A DNA stretch of 64,000 nucleotides from Paraburkholderia ferrariae NBRC 106233 (GTDB taxonomy: Bacteria; Pseudomonadota; Gammaproteobacteria; Burkholderiales; Burkholderiaceae): the NCBI RefSeq assembly GCF_000685035.1, contig NZ_BAYB01000009.1:186001-250000 (forward strand), read 5' to 3'. Each line of letters begins with the position of its first letter. Within the stretch, counting starts at the first letter, position 1. The position numbers and the translations under genes are program-made. The notes under the pieces were generated by a model, which ran no database searches, was not told where the DNA came from, and worked only from the letters and a program-made list of their open reading frames with translations. This document shows, in pieces, positions 8,951 through 16,545 of the stretch.

Positions 8951-9187
8951 GGGTGAATCGTTCAGCGTTGAGAGGGTTTCGGGCGCGGCGCCTGGGGCGT
9001 GCGCAGCCGCCATCATACCCGCTGCGTTGCCCGAATCCATCGCCATGCGATGGGGCCTCCACCGTATCGCCCCGGGAATGCGGCGCCGCGCTACAAAATT
9101 GCACAAATCAGCACCGAACTCGACAATCGCCCGCCGTCCCGAGCGCTAGCATCCGGCCCGTTGCAACATTGCAAGGGACGACGCCCC
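8951..9187. promoter_or_regulatory. Divergent promoter region, response regulator / VirK-YbjX gene
   Basis: A 237-base gap separates the two divergent starts. It holds no gene that I can support. Direct elements such as TTGCAACATTGCAAGG lie just ahead of the plus-strand start (TTGCAA and TTGCAAGG halves, about 9160-9178). Control of both sides by the response regulator is a reasonable inference, because PhoP/RstA-type regulators control VirK/YbjX genes in enterobacteria. Confidence 0.35.
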
Positions 9188-10138
9188 ATGACCCAGATCA
9201 TCGGTAAACTCGGCATACGGCTTCCGTGGCTCGCGGACTTCTTCCTGTCGCTTTCGATGATCCGCCGGGCCGCGCTGACCCTCTATCCGGGCGATACGCT
9301 TTTTCATCGATGGCGCCGCACGCGGCTGTGGCTGCGCTCGCTCGTCTGCTGGCACCCTACCATCGTCTGGCTGCGGCGCTGTTCGAATTCGCCGCTGCGG
9401 GAGATCGTCATGCGCCATCCGCGCGCGCTCGAACGGCCGCATCGGCCTTTCCTGCACAAAGCCTTCGGTTCGTACGACCGGATTGCCGTGAGTCTCTACC
9501 ATCAGGCGTGGAGCCTCCGGTACGCGCCCAACATCACGCAACGCATTGCCCGCGAAGGCTCCACGGTGATCGCCCGTTTCGCCGTGGGCGCCGAGCAATG
9601 GCAGGTCACGCTCGAATCGCTCGACCAGTTTCAGATGGAAGGCGACTGGACGCTCTGCATACGCGACATGGCGGGGCGGCGCGTGGTGTCCTGCACGTTC
9701 AGCGTGGCGTGCCTCGGCGGCAAGATCGAGCGGGCGCGCCTGTGCGTGGGATCGGTCCAGGGGCCGGACTCGCCGTCCAACGGACGCGAACTGTTTCGCG
9801 CCCTGACCAAACGCTGGCACGGCTTGCGGCCGAAGGTCCTGGCGGTCTATCTCGCACAATGCGTAGCGGCCGGAATGGGCGCGCACGGGACGGTCATCAT
9901 CGCGAAGCGCAGCCACATCTACGAAAGCTGGCGCTATTGCCTGCGCAGACGCCGCGTCTCTGCCGACTACGATGCATTGTCCCGCGAATGCGGGGCGGCC
10001 GCGCGCTGGAACGGCTGGTTCCTGCTGCCGCGTCCGCCCGCCTATGGCTGGAGCGATAGCGGCAACGCGATACGGCGCCGGCGCAATGCGCTGCGTGCGA
10101 GCCTCGCCGCGCAGATTGGCGGCAGCTTTGCGCATTGA
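9188..10138 (+). CDS. VirK/YbjX family protein (DUF535)
   Basis: The 316-residue protein begins at ATG 9188 with AAGGGA upstream and matches the DUF535 family over its length (RHPRALERPHRPFLHKAF near residue 75, LTKRWHGLRPKVLAVYLA and YDALSRECGA toward the end). VirK of Shigella and YbjX/SomA of Salmonella belong here; they are linked to envelope stress, resistance to antimicrobial peptides and correct surface exposure of virulence proteins, with an unknown biochemical role. The gene is divergent from a two-component operon that may control it. It has no signal peptide and is rich in arginine. Confidence 0.85.
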   Translation: MTQIIGKLGIRLPWLADFFLSLSMIRRAALTLYPGDTLFHRWRRTRLWLRSLVCWHPTIVWLRRCSNSPLREIVMRHPRALERPHRPFLHKAFGSYDRIAVSLYHQAWSLRYAPNITQRIAREGSTVIARFAVGAEQWQVTLESLDQFQMEGDWTLCIRDMAGRRVVSCTFSVACLGGKIERARLCVGSVQGPDSPSNGRELFRALTKRWHGLRPKVLAVYLAQCVAAGMGAHGTVIIAKRSHIYESWRYCLRRRRVSADYDALSRECGAAARWNGWFLLPRPPAYGWSDSGNAIRRRRNALRASLAAQIGGSFAH

Positions 10139-10236
10139 GGGCGTTGCACTTGAGTCTGAAAAGCCGGCCAGGTGTGAATGCGGCCTGGCGCTAACCGGGC
10201 CCCCTGGTGCACAACGAAAACAAGAGGCTCCGGCGC

Positions 10237-10704
10237 TCAGCTGGCGCCGCGCTTCGGCGCACCGTGGCGGGCGAGAAACCGGTCGAGTTCGCCAGCGAAT
10301 GTCTTGCTGTCGCGCGGGCTGAAGGGAGCCGGCCCACCCGTATCGACGCCGGCATTGCGAAGCTGATCCATGACGTCGCGTACCGTCAGGCGCTCCTGGA
10401 TATTGTCTTTCGTGAGCCAGTTGCCGCGCGGATCGAGCACATGGGCGCCCTTTTCGATTACCGCGGCGGCCAGCGGGATATCCGCGGTAATCACCAGGTC
10501 GCCCGACACGGCCAGTTCGACAATGCGGGCATCCGCCACGTCGAAACCCGCCGGCACCTGAATCGACTTGATGAAGGGCGACGGCGGCGTGCGCAAATAC
10601 TGGTTCGCAACCAGCGTCACCGATACCTCGGTACGCCGCGCGGCCCGAAACAACATGTCCTTGATGACGACGGGGCAAGCATCGGCGTCGACTAGCACTT
10701 GCAT
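10237..10704 (-). CDS. yaiI: YaiI/YqxD family protein (DUF188, PIN-like)
   Basis: The 155-residue protein has the family hallmark [20 protein letters not shown] at its N-terminus, with VANQYLR and the conserved [21 protein letters not shown] in the centre. Members adopt a PIN-like nuclease fold with clustered acidic residues, but no activity is established. Length and motifs are normal. It converges on the DUF535 gene (98-base gap holding a weak GCCAGG/CCTGGC stem without a T-run) and is divergent from the isochorismatase-like gene. Confidence 0.93.
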   Translation of the reverse strand: MQVLVDADACPVVIKDMLFRAARRTEVSVTLVANQYLRTPPSPFIKSIQVPAGFDVADARIVELAVSGDLVITADIPLAAAVIEKGAHVLDPRGNWLTKDNIQERLTVRDVMDQLRNAGVDTGGPAPFSPRDSKTFAGELDRFLARHGAPKRGAS

Positions 10705-10845
10705 GGAGGCAATTCCGCTACGTTAAACGGCCATGATATAGGAAGGTCGGCTGGAATCCGGCTTTATCGAACAGCTCGCAGCTGCCGTAGCAATGGTGTG
10801 AAGTATGATGCCCACTGCGTTCAATATCCGAAACGAGGCAGCGCA

Positions 10846-11454
10846 ATGACCGCCAATGGAAACGACGGGAACAATCGTACCGCCGCGCAGATGCCCGCCA
10901 TCGTGCCGGCACGAACCGCGCTGGTCGTCATGCACTACCAGACCGATATACTCGGGCTCTTTCCATCGGTTGCACCGGCCCTGCTCGCCAATACACGCAA
11001 GCTCTGCGATGCGGCACGGGACAAGGGCATCGGCGTCTTGTTCGCCAACCTGCGCTTCCGTCCGGGCTATCCGGAAGTCAGCCCGTTGAACAAGAACGGC
11101 CAGGGCATCAAGCAACTCGGCCTCTTCACCGATGACCGCGTCGCGCCCGAGTTGGGCCAGCGGGCCGATGAACCGCTGATCGTCGCCCATCGCGCGAGCG
11201 TGTTCTTCGGCACCGACCTGGCGGTGCGGCTTTCCGCGCAAGGCATCGATACGCTGATTCTGGTGGGCATTGCCTCGACCGGCGTCGTGCTGTCGTCGGT
11301 TGCGTATGCGAGCGATGCCGACTTCCGGCTCTATACGGTCAAGGACTGCTGCTACGACCCGGACCCCGTGGTCCATGAGCATCTGTTCTCTACGGCATTC
11401 GATTCGCGCACGACGGTGCTGTCGCTCGCGGAGGCGTTGCGGCTGCTTGCGTAG
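10846..11454 (+). CDS. Isochorismatase-like hydrolase lacking the usual catalytic cysteine
   Basis: The 202-residue product starts at ATG 10846 behind a GAGG site. It has the isochorismatase/cysteine-hydrolase fold: catalytic-type Asp34 in VVMHYQTD and the cis-peptide loop GIASTGVVLSSV. In cysteine hydrolases that loop reads G-x-x-T-x-x-C-V; here the cysteine position is valine, as in a subgroup carrying TSGVVLST. The lysine position is also not obvious. The enzyme may therefore act like isochorismatase itself, without a cysteine nucleophile, or have another role. Its stop codon TAG lies at the outer edge of an insertion-sequence end (TAGCAGGCTGCTGAAA), so the last residues may have been replaced by the insertion. 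Confidence 0.85.
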   Translation: MTANGNDGNNRTAAQMPAIVPARTALVVMHYQTDILGLFPSVAPALLANTRKLCDAARDKGIGVLFANLRFRPGYPEVSPLNKNGQGIKQLGLFTDDRVAPELGQRADEPLIVAHRASVFFGTDLAVRLSAQGIDTLILVGIASTGVVLSSVAYASDADFRLYTVKDCCYDPDPVVHEHLFSTAFDSRTTVLSLAEALRLLA

Positions 11455-11458
11455 CAGG

Positions 11459-11537
11459 CTGCTGAAATACACCTCGCCGGCGCGCGGAGTCGCGTTCCAA
11501 AGAACTGCTGCGTCGGTTTGGCCGGTGTCGAATTGAT
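11459..11537 (-). repeat. Left arm of ~80-bp imperfect inverted repeat (IS-end-like)
   Basis: Read on the minus strand this arm aligns with 13837-13916 on the plus strand at about 62 of 80 positions with one single-base gap; the core CCAAACCGACGCAGC is identical. Both arms point outward and end in TTTCA(G/A)CAG, like the TTTCAGCAGCCTGCTA end of many IS5-type elements. The pair brackets an AT-rich block of cargo genes. Confidence 0.75.
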
Positions 11538-11593
11538 ATTGAGCGCCCTTAATTCAGACGGAGGCAATACCGTCTGCTCGCGGATTGGCGAGT

Positions 11594-11820
11594 TTACGCG
11601 GCTCTGGCTGCGAGCGTACGCATGCACAGGAGGTTGTAGGCCGCCTGAATTACTGCTTGACCCGCTCGCGGCCGCGATACATCGCCTGACGAGTCCGGCC
11701 GACCGTTTTGCCCCAACCGAAGACCTACTCGATACATTTGCGTTTGCGCTGGCTGCTGGCGTAGCCGGTCCAATTGGGACTGTGATATGACCTCAGCCGT
11801 ACTGTATCTTTCGACGGGGC
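11594..11820 (-). pseudogene. IS5-type transposase, C-terminal remnant with stop and frameshift
   Basis: On the minus strand one frame reads SSQRKRKCIE, an in-frame TAG, then VFGWGKTVGRTRQAMYRGRE and RVKQ, and stops; a shift of one frame continues as AVIQAAYNLLCMRTLAARAA and the natural stop at 11594. Joined, this is the C-terminus of an IS5-family DDE transposase, in which the E-x-x-FGW-x-K and AAYNL-x-RMR motifs are conserved. The N-terminal two-thirds are absent. The element is dead and marks a past insertion at the 3' end of the isochorismatase-like gene. Confidence 0.8.
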
Positions 11821-12051
11821 AACCCGATCGTAACTGCGCACGATGTATACAGACCGGCATAAACCAAACTGGGAAAAGGCTGCCGGTTCTACACAGGCCC
11901 TTCGTTTAACTCACTTCACGATGAAGCGCTCAATCAACTCATGGCGCATAAAATAACCTATAATTCCCTCATTCAAAAATGGAAATTTTGAATTTCTTAA
12001 TAAATTCCTGGATTATGCTTCTTTAGCCACATTATATAGTCCGCAATTTTC

Positions 12052-12081
12052 TTGACATCCAGATACAAATCACTGTAATCT
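12052..12081 (+). promoter_or_regulatory. Sigma-70-type promoter of the AT-rich island
   Basis: A perfect -35 hexamer TTGACA (12052-12057) and a -10-like TAATCT (12076-12081) are separated by 18 bases in a stretch of about one-third G+C. It points at the exported-protein gene at 12204. No other promoter this close to consensus was noticed in the window. Confidence 0.6.
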
Positions 12082-12097
12082 ATTTTTCAGACATGAA

Positions 12098-12138
12098 CTC
12101 AATCGGAATCCGGGATATCCCGATCGAATTGGATTGAG
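12098..12138 (+). promoter_or_regulatory. Nested dyad in the island leader (operator or hairpin)
   Basis: Between the promoter and the first island gene lie outer arms CTCAATC (12098-12104) and GATTGAG (12132-12138), exact complements, enclosing a perfect 12-base palindrome CGGGATATCCCG (12111-12122). It sits 17 bases past the -10 element, so it could be a repressor operator near the transcription start or a 5' hairpin. Confidence 0.5.
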
Positions 12139-12203
12139 GTCATCTCAATTTTAAATAACAAGGAAAACGCATTTCATAAAAATATATTCCTTCTGGGTTA
12201 ACA

Positions 12204-12662
12204 ATGAATCAACGACGAAGATTTTTGAAGTCTATTGCTTCTTTTATTGTTTCCGTCTCGGTTGCACCGGTGATTCGCGCAGCACCATTCAAGCCTGAAA
12301 TTACACGCTCAGACAACCAGTACGTCCTGACAAATGGAAATCGTGCCATGAAGATGCCGGACGGATCGTGGCGATTTTGGATCAGAGTCATCAAGATAGG
12401 CGATAGAAAAACCCCTATTTTGATAACTATTCAGCTTGCGACAGACCGCTCATTCTCACAAGTGGTTGACACCATCGACGTCAAGCTAGATGCAAGCCAT
12501 TCGTTCATCGCTATGCCCCGCTACAAACCGACGCTCCATAGTTCGACTCTCTACTACCGGTATATTTTGGTGCAGAGTTCGTCGAACAGTTTATCGCAAC
12601 AGATTGTTGGCCCTGTCGCCTCTATATCCCCCTGGAGCAATATCTCTCAGCCGGAGCAATGA
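12204..12662 (+). CDS. Exported hypothetical protein with Tat-like signal and Ig/Fn3-like domain
   Basis: The 152-residue product starts MNQRRRFLKSIASFIVSVSV, a twin-arginine-like signal peptide with a likely cut after IRAAP. The mature part is beta-rich: GSWRFWIRV, ILITIQLATDRSFSQVVDTI and SSTLYYRYILVQSS follow the order of the N-terminal fibronectin-like domain of PhoD-type alkaline phosphatases, but no phosphatase domain follows. That likeness is my inference. Codon use and G+C (about 44%) differ sharply from the neighbouring genes, pointing to recent transfer. Its stop overlaps the next start (ATGATG), so the two proteins are probably made together. No ribosome site of normal strength precedes it. 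Confidence 0.7.
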   Translation: MNQRRRFLKSIASFIVSVSVAPVIRAAPFKPEITRSDNQYVLTNGNRAMKMPDGSWRFWIRVIKIGDRKTPILITIQLATDRSFSQVVDTIDVKLDASHSFIAMPRYKPTLHSSTLYYRYILVQSSSNSLSQQIVGPVASISPWSNISQPEQ

Positions 12663-13405
12663 TGTCTCTCACCGTTGAATTTGCTTTAAAGTGGGTCGAA
12701 GATGGTTCGAATAGTATGCAGTTGTATTCGAGCATAATGAGTGAGATTACCGATGGAAAAACATTAAACATAGTTTCCGATACGGGCATCCTGATTGCGA
12801 CGGTTGTCAACATTACCCCGATGCTGGAACCAATTCGAATACAAGCCAATACGTTCGCCGCAACCTCGATTCTGCTCAAGGTCGTGTCAGATTGGCAAGA
12901 TCCGAATAAGAAAATTGAGGCAAACGACATAATAAATCTAATCAGCTCTGCTGGAACCCTCGTTGCGACAATTGTTGTCATTGCAGAGATTGCACCTGAG
13001 GCCGCAATCGCGGGCATTGCTATCGCACTCGCAGCTGACGTTGCATCTACGATCAATAGTTATCTAGGATATCTGAAAATATTCTGGAATTATCTTTATA
13101 AGAGCCTTCTCTCGTTTGAAGTGCCCCTCGCGACCGATACATCATCGCTTTACGTAATAGAAGGAACCAATACCACAAATAGCCATTCCTCATTAGCAAC
13201 ATACGATGAAATAATGGACTTATCAAACAATTTACTTTTTGCCAAATTTTCAGACGGTGCTACATACGGCGCACCGAATACCCTAATACTAGCACCGTCC
13301 GCAATTCCCGGGAGCGTTACTCCAGTCGATGACGCATCGTATCTCCAGCATTTCTGCCAGAATGCAGGGGCAGATAAAGCGCAATGCATGTCCAACTACA
13401 ACTAG
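12659..13405 (+). CDS. Hypothetical protein with long hydrophobic helices, coupled to the exported protein
   Basis: I do not recognise this 248-residue protein. It overlaps the upstream stop by four bases (ATGA), indicating translational coupling. Residues about 38-60 (GILIATVVNITPM) and 95-140 (AGTLVATIVVIAEIAPEAAI, then AGIAIALAADVAS) are hydrophobic or amphipathic helices; the C-terminal third is polar with two cysteines in HFCQNAGADKAQCMS. It has no signal peptide. A pore-forming or membrane-associated protein paired with an exported partner is one reading, but nothing proves it. AT-rich composition marks it as foreign cargo. Confidence 0.65.
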   Translation: MMSLTVEFALKWVEDGSNSMQLYSSIMSEITDGKTLNIVSDTGILIATVVNITPMLEPIRIQANTFAATSILLKVVSDWQDPNKKIEANDIINLISSAGTLVATIVVIAEIAPEAAIAGIAIALAADVASTINSYLGYLKIFWNYLYKSLLSFEVPLATDTSSLYVIEGTNTTNSHSSLATYDEIMDLSNNLLFAKFSDGATYGAPNTLILAPSAIPGSVTPVDDASYLQHFCQNAGADKAQCMSNYN

Positions 13406-13412
13406 TTTAGAA

Positions 13413-13646
13413 ATGTTCCAGCAACCCTTCCGTTTCGTTAAGACTCTGAAAGTTATAAGTGGGATTTTTCTCGCCATTGGTTGCGTCTTTTTGCTTGGTG
13501 CCCGAAAGAATGCGATGGCCTGGTTGCTCGGCCCGATCTTCCTGGGCATCGGTGCAGCAACGACATTCTGGGCGGCTGTACTTGAGAGACATCAGCGACG
13601 CAAGGATGCTGAGAAACTAGCCGAGTTTCGCGCTCCTGAAGACTAA
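13413..13646 (+). CDS. Small membrane protein, 77 residues
   Basis: Starting at ATG 13413, eight bases after the previous stop, the product MFQQPFRFVKTLKVISGIFL continues into two hydrophobic helices (about 14-30 and 37-57) and a charged tail ERHQRRKDAEKLAEF. It has no known domain that I recognise. It is the last gene of the island operon and could be a membrane partner or immunity-like protein for the gene before it; that is speculation. A ribosome site is weak. Confidence 0.5.
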   Translation: MFQQPFRFVKTLKVISGIFLAIGCVFLLGARKNAMAWLLGPIFLGIGAATTFWAAVLERHQRRKDAEKLAEFRAPED

Positions 13647-13836
13647 TTGATTTCACCCAACCCTCATCGTAGTTGGGCGCAACTAAGGCAGTCCAGGAGG
13701 CTCACTGGATACCGCATGGGTGTCGCTGATCCAGACCACTCTCTCGATTGGCTACAACTGTCCGGCCAGCGCCGGACGGCCGAGCGTGATCCCTTGCTCG
13801 CACGATTGACGCGGAAGGCATATCAGGACGCTCGGA

Positions 13837-13916
13837 ATCAATTCAACACGGACCAAACCGACGCAGCGGCACTTTGGGAAAGGGATTTCGCGCGCCGACG
13901 AACTGTATTTCAACAG
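13837..13916 (+). repeat. Right arm of ~80-bp imperfect inverted repeat
   Basis: This arm is the outward-facing partner of 11459-11537. Unlike the left side, no transposase remnant is recognisable in the 190 bases inside it (13647-13836), which hold no gene I can support. A spurious long frame crosses it because the flank is GC-rich. Confidence 0.7.
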
Positions 13917-13979
13917 CTTTATAGACTTTCCGTCCCGGCGACTGTGGATACGTCACTCACCGCCCTCAAAACCCGCGCA

Positions 13980-14010
13980 CAAAAAAGCCGCCACGCTTTC
14001 GCGCGGCGGC
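13980..14010 (-). terminator. Rho-independent terminator of the aldehyde dehydrogenase operon
   Basis: On the minus strand the stem GCCGCCGCGCG / CGTGGCGGC (one mismatch, loop AAAG) is followed by TTTTTT and TGTGCG. It lies about 40 bases past the stop of the dehydrogenase gene and ends the Fae operon. Confidence 0.85.
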
Positions 14011-14048
14011 CTCAACCCACTCTGCAACCTTCCAGCAAGACAACGCGA

Positions 14049-15503
14049 TCAGCCAAGACCGCCCATCATCATGTACTTCGTTTCCAGGTATTCGTCGAGC
14101 CCGTACTTCGAACCTTCGCGGCCCAGGCCCGATTCTTTGACGCCACCGAATGGCGCGACCTCGGTCGAAATAATGCCCTCGTTGATACCCACCATGCCGC
14201 TTTCCAGCGCAGTGGCCACACGCCAGACCCGGCCGATGTCGCGCGCGTAGAAGTACGCGGAGAGACCGAAGTCCGTATCGTTGGCCGCGCGGATCGCTTC
14301 CTCTTCCGTTTCGAAGCGGAACACCGCCGCCACCGGACCGAAGGTTTCCTCGTGCGCGAGCATCATGCCGCCATGCGCGCCGGTAATCACCGTGGGCTCG
14401 TAGAACGTGCCCCCCAGCGCATGCGGACGGCCGCCGCACACCACCGTGCCGCCCTTGTCCTTCGCGTCGCTCACGTGGGCTTCCACCTTGTGCAGCGCGG
14501 CGCGATTGATGAGCGGCCCCTGCGTTGCGCCCGCCTCCATGCCGTTCGAAACGCGCAGTCCCTCCACGGCCTTCACGAGCCTGGCGACGAACGCATCGTG
14601 CACCGCCGCCTGCACGTAGAAGCGGTTCACGCACACGCAGGTCTGGCCCGTGTTGCGGAACTTCGAGGCCATCGCGCCCTCCACGGCCGCGTCGAGATCC
14701 GCGTCGTCGAACACGATGAACGGCGCATTGCCGCCCAGCTCTAGCGAAACCTTCTTGACGCTGTCCGCCGCCGCGCGCATGAGCAGTTTGCCCACGCGCG
14801 TCGAACCCGTGAACGAGATCTTGCGCACGGCCTTCGAAGCCATCAGCGTGTCGCCAATCGCCGGTGCATCGCCCGACACCACGTTGAACACGCCGCGCGC
14901 AATGCCGGCACGTTCCGCCAGCACCGCGAGAGCGAAGGCGGAAAGCGGCGTCTCCTCGGAAGGCTTGAGCACCATCGTGCAGCCTGCGGCGAGCGCGGGG
15001 CCGGCCTTGCGCGTGACCATTGCAAGCGGGAAATTCCATGGCGTGATCGCGCCGACCACGCCCACGGGCTCCTTCGTCACGACCACGCGGGTGCCCTTCT
15101 TCGGCGCCGGAATCACGTCGCCATAGGCGCGCTTCGCTTCTTCGGCAAACCACGTGAGGAAGCTCGCCGCATAGGCCACTTCGCCCAGCGCCTCCGCATA
15201 GGGCTTGCCCTGCTCGGCCGTCATGATGCGCGCGAGGTCCTCGCGGTGCTCCAGCATCAGTTCGCCCCAGCGCCGCACCTTCGCGCTGCGTTCGCCAGCG
15301 GTAGCATCGCGCCACGCGGGAAACGCGTGCGACGCAGCGGCCACGGCCTGCAGCGTTTCACGCCCGCCCGCGCGGGCAACCTGCGCGAGCGGTTCGCCGT
15401 TCGCCGGATCAACCACGGGATAGGTTGCATCGCTGCCGACCCATTCGCCGTCGATAGAGTTCGATGTGCGCCAGAGCGCACTGTCCTTGAGTCCCTGGAT
15501 CAT
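14049..15503 (-). CDS. NAD(P)-dependent aldehyde dehydrogenase, succinate-semialdehyde dehydrogenase type
   Basis: The 484-residue enzyme shows all class-I ALDH motifs: ITPWNFPLAMVTRKAGPALA, the cofactor site FTGSTRVGK, the general base in VSLELGGNAPFIVFDDADLD and the catalytic cysteine in RNTGQTCVCVNRFYV. The double cysteine and GabD-like spacing fit succinate-semialdehyde or related dehydrogenases (alpha-ketoglutaric-semialdehyde, glutarate-semialdehyde). Its start, behind TGGAGA, overlaps the stop of the aldo/keto reductase by four bases (ATGA), so the two are co-translated. The true aldehyde is unknown; context suggests C1 or betaine metabolism rather than GABA. Confidence 0.9.
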   Translation of the reverse strand: MIQGLKDSALWRTSNSIDGEWVGSDATYPVVDPANGEPLAQVARAGGRETLQAVAAASHAFPAWRDATAGERSAKVRRWGELMLEHREDLARIMTAEQGKPYAEALGEVAYAASFLTWFAEEAKRAYGDVIPAPKKGTRVVVTKEPVGVVGAITPWNFPLAMVTRKAGPALAAGCTMVLKPSEETPLSAFALAVLAERAGIARGVFNVVSGDAPAIGDTLMASKAVRKISFTGSTRVGKLLMRAAADSVKKVSLELGGNAPFIVFDDADLDAAVEGAMASKFRNTGQTCVCVNRFYVQAAVHDAFVARLVKAVEGLRVSNGMEAGATQGPLINRAALHKVEAHVSDAKDKGGTVVCGGRPHALGGTFYEPTVITGAHGGMMLAHEETFGPVAAVFRFETEEEAIRAANDTDFGLSAYFYARDIGRVWRVATALESGMVGINEGIISTEVAPFGGVKESGLGREGSKYGLDEYLETKYMMMGGLG

Positions 15504-16519
15504 GCTGCGATCTCCAGACGGCGTGCCGGGCGCGGCACACGCGGTATACGTGCGCTCACGTAGTCGTTGATGACGTCGCACGGCGTGTAGTTGCGCTCGA
15601 GTTCGTGCAGTTCGTCGGCGTCGAGCTTCGTCTCCAGTGCGGCGAGCGCGCCTTCGAACTGCGCAACCGTGTCCGCGCCCACCAGCATCGACGAAACGCC
15701 GCTGCGCCCCAGCACCCAGGCCTGGGCGATCTGCGCGCTCGACACGCCGCGCGCGTTCGCCACTTCGGCCACCGATCGCGCGATATCGCGCGAGACCTCA
15801 TCGTCGTACATCTGCACGGTGAAGAAGTCGGTCTGGTTGCGCACGGACTTCGCGTCGCCGGAGAGCAGGCCGCGCGCGAGCGGGCTGAACACCGAAACGC
15901 CAATGCCCTGGTCGAGACAGAACGGGATCATTTCGCGCTCTTCTTCGCGGTACGCGCAGTTCAGTTGCAACTGCATGTTGATGGGCCGCGCGAAGCCGTG
16001 ACGCTCGCAGGCCTGCAGGATCTTCGCGAACTGCCACGTGAACATCGTCGAAACGCCGATATAGCGCGCCTTGCCTGCGCGCACGATGTCGTTCAGCGCA
16101 TCCATCGTTTCTTCGACGGGCGTGTTCACGTCGAAGTAATGCAGCATGTAGATATCGACGTAGTCCGTCTGCAGGCGGCGCAGCGATCCGTCGATGCCGT
16201 CCATGATGTGCTTGCGCGAATGCCCCTGGTTGTTCACGCCGTTGCCGATGGGGTAGCCCACCTTGGTCGTGAGCACGAGTTCGTCGCGCTTCGCGATCCG
16301 GCGCACGATGCGCCCGACCACTTCCTCACCCACGCCCGTCGAGTAAAAATCGGCGAGGTCGATGAAGTTCACACCCGCTTCGAGCGCGCGGCGCACGATG
16401 GGCTCGCTCTGCTCTTCGTTGTAGATCCACGGCTTCCAGTCCGGCGTGCCCATGTTCATCGTGCCGAGGCACAGACGCGACACTTTCAGGCCGGAGCGTC
16501 CCAGTTGTACGTATTGCAT
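15500..16519 (-). CDS. Aldo/keto reductase
   Basis: The 339-residue protein has the AKR barrel with the tetrad Asp54, Tyr59, Lys86 and His127 (FIDLADFYSTG, LVLTTKVGYP, YMLHYFD) and the NADPH-binding C-terminal loops (SPLARGLLSG, VLGRSGVSSMLVG). It resembles the YghZ/Gpr group that reduces small aldehydes such as methylglyoxal. AGGTGA precedes the start at 16519. It lies 26 bases after the fae gene and overlaps the aldehyde dehydrogenase, forming a three-gene operon. The substrate is not known. Confidence 0.9.
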   Translation of the reverse strand: MQYVQLGRSGLKVSRLCLGTMNMGTPDWKPWIYNEEQSEPIVRRALEAGVNFIDLADFYSTGVGEEVVGRIVRRIAKRDELVLTTKVGYPIGNGVNNQGHSRKHIMDGIDGSLRRLQTDYVDIYMLHYFDVNTPVEETMDALNDIVRAGKARYIGVSTMFTWQFAKILQACERHGFARPINMQLQLNCAYREEEREMIPFCLDQGIGVSVFSPLARGLLSGDAKSVRNQTDFFTVQMYDDEVSRDIARSVAEVANARGVSSAQIAQAWVLGRSGVSSMLVGADTVAQFEGALAALETKLDADELHELERNYTPCDVINDYVSARIPRVPRPARRLEIAA

Positions 16520-16545
16520 GGCGGTCACCTGTCGGGAGGTCTGGG

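Noticed and set aside
13647..14744. A 365-codon plus-strand frame crossing the right inverted repeat
   Set aside because: It runs antisense into the aldehyde dehydrogenase gene and its terminator; the part outside has no recognisable protein.
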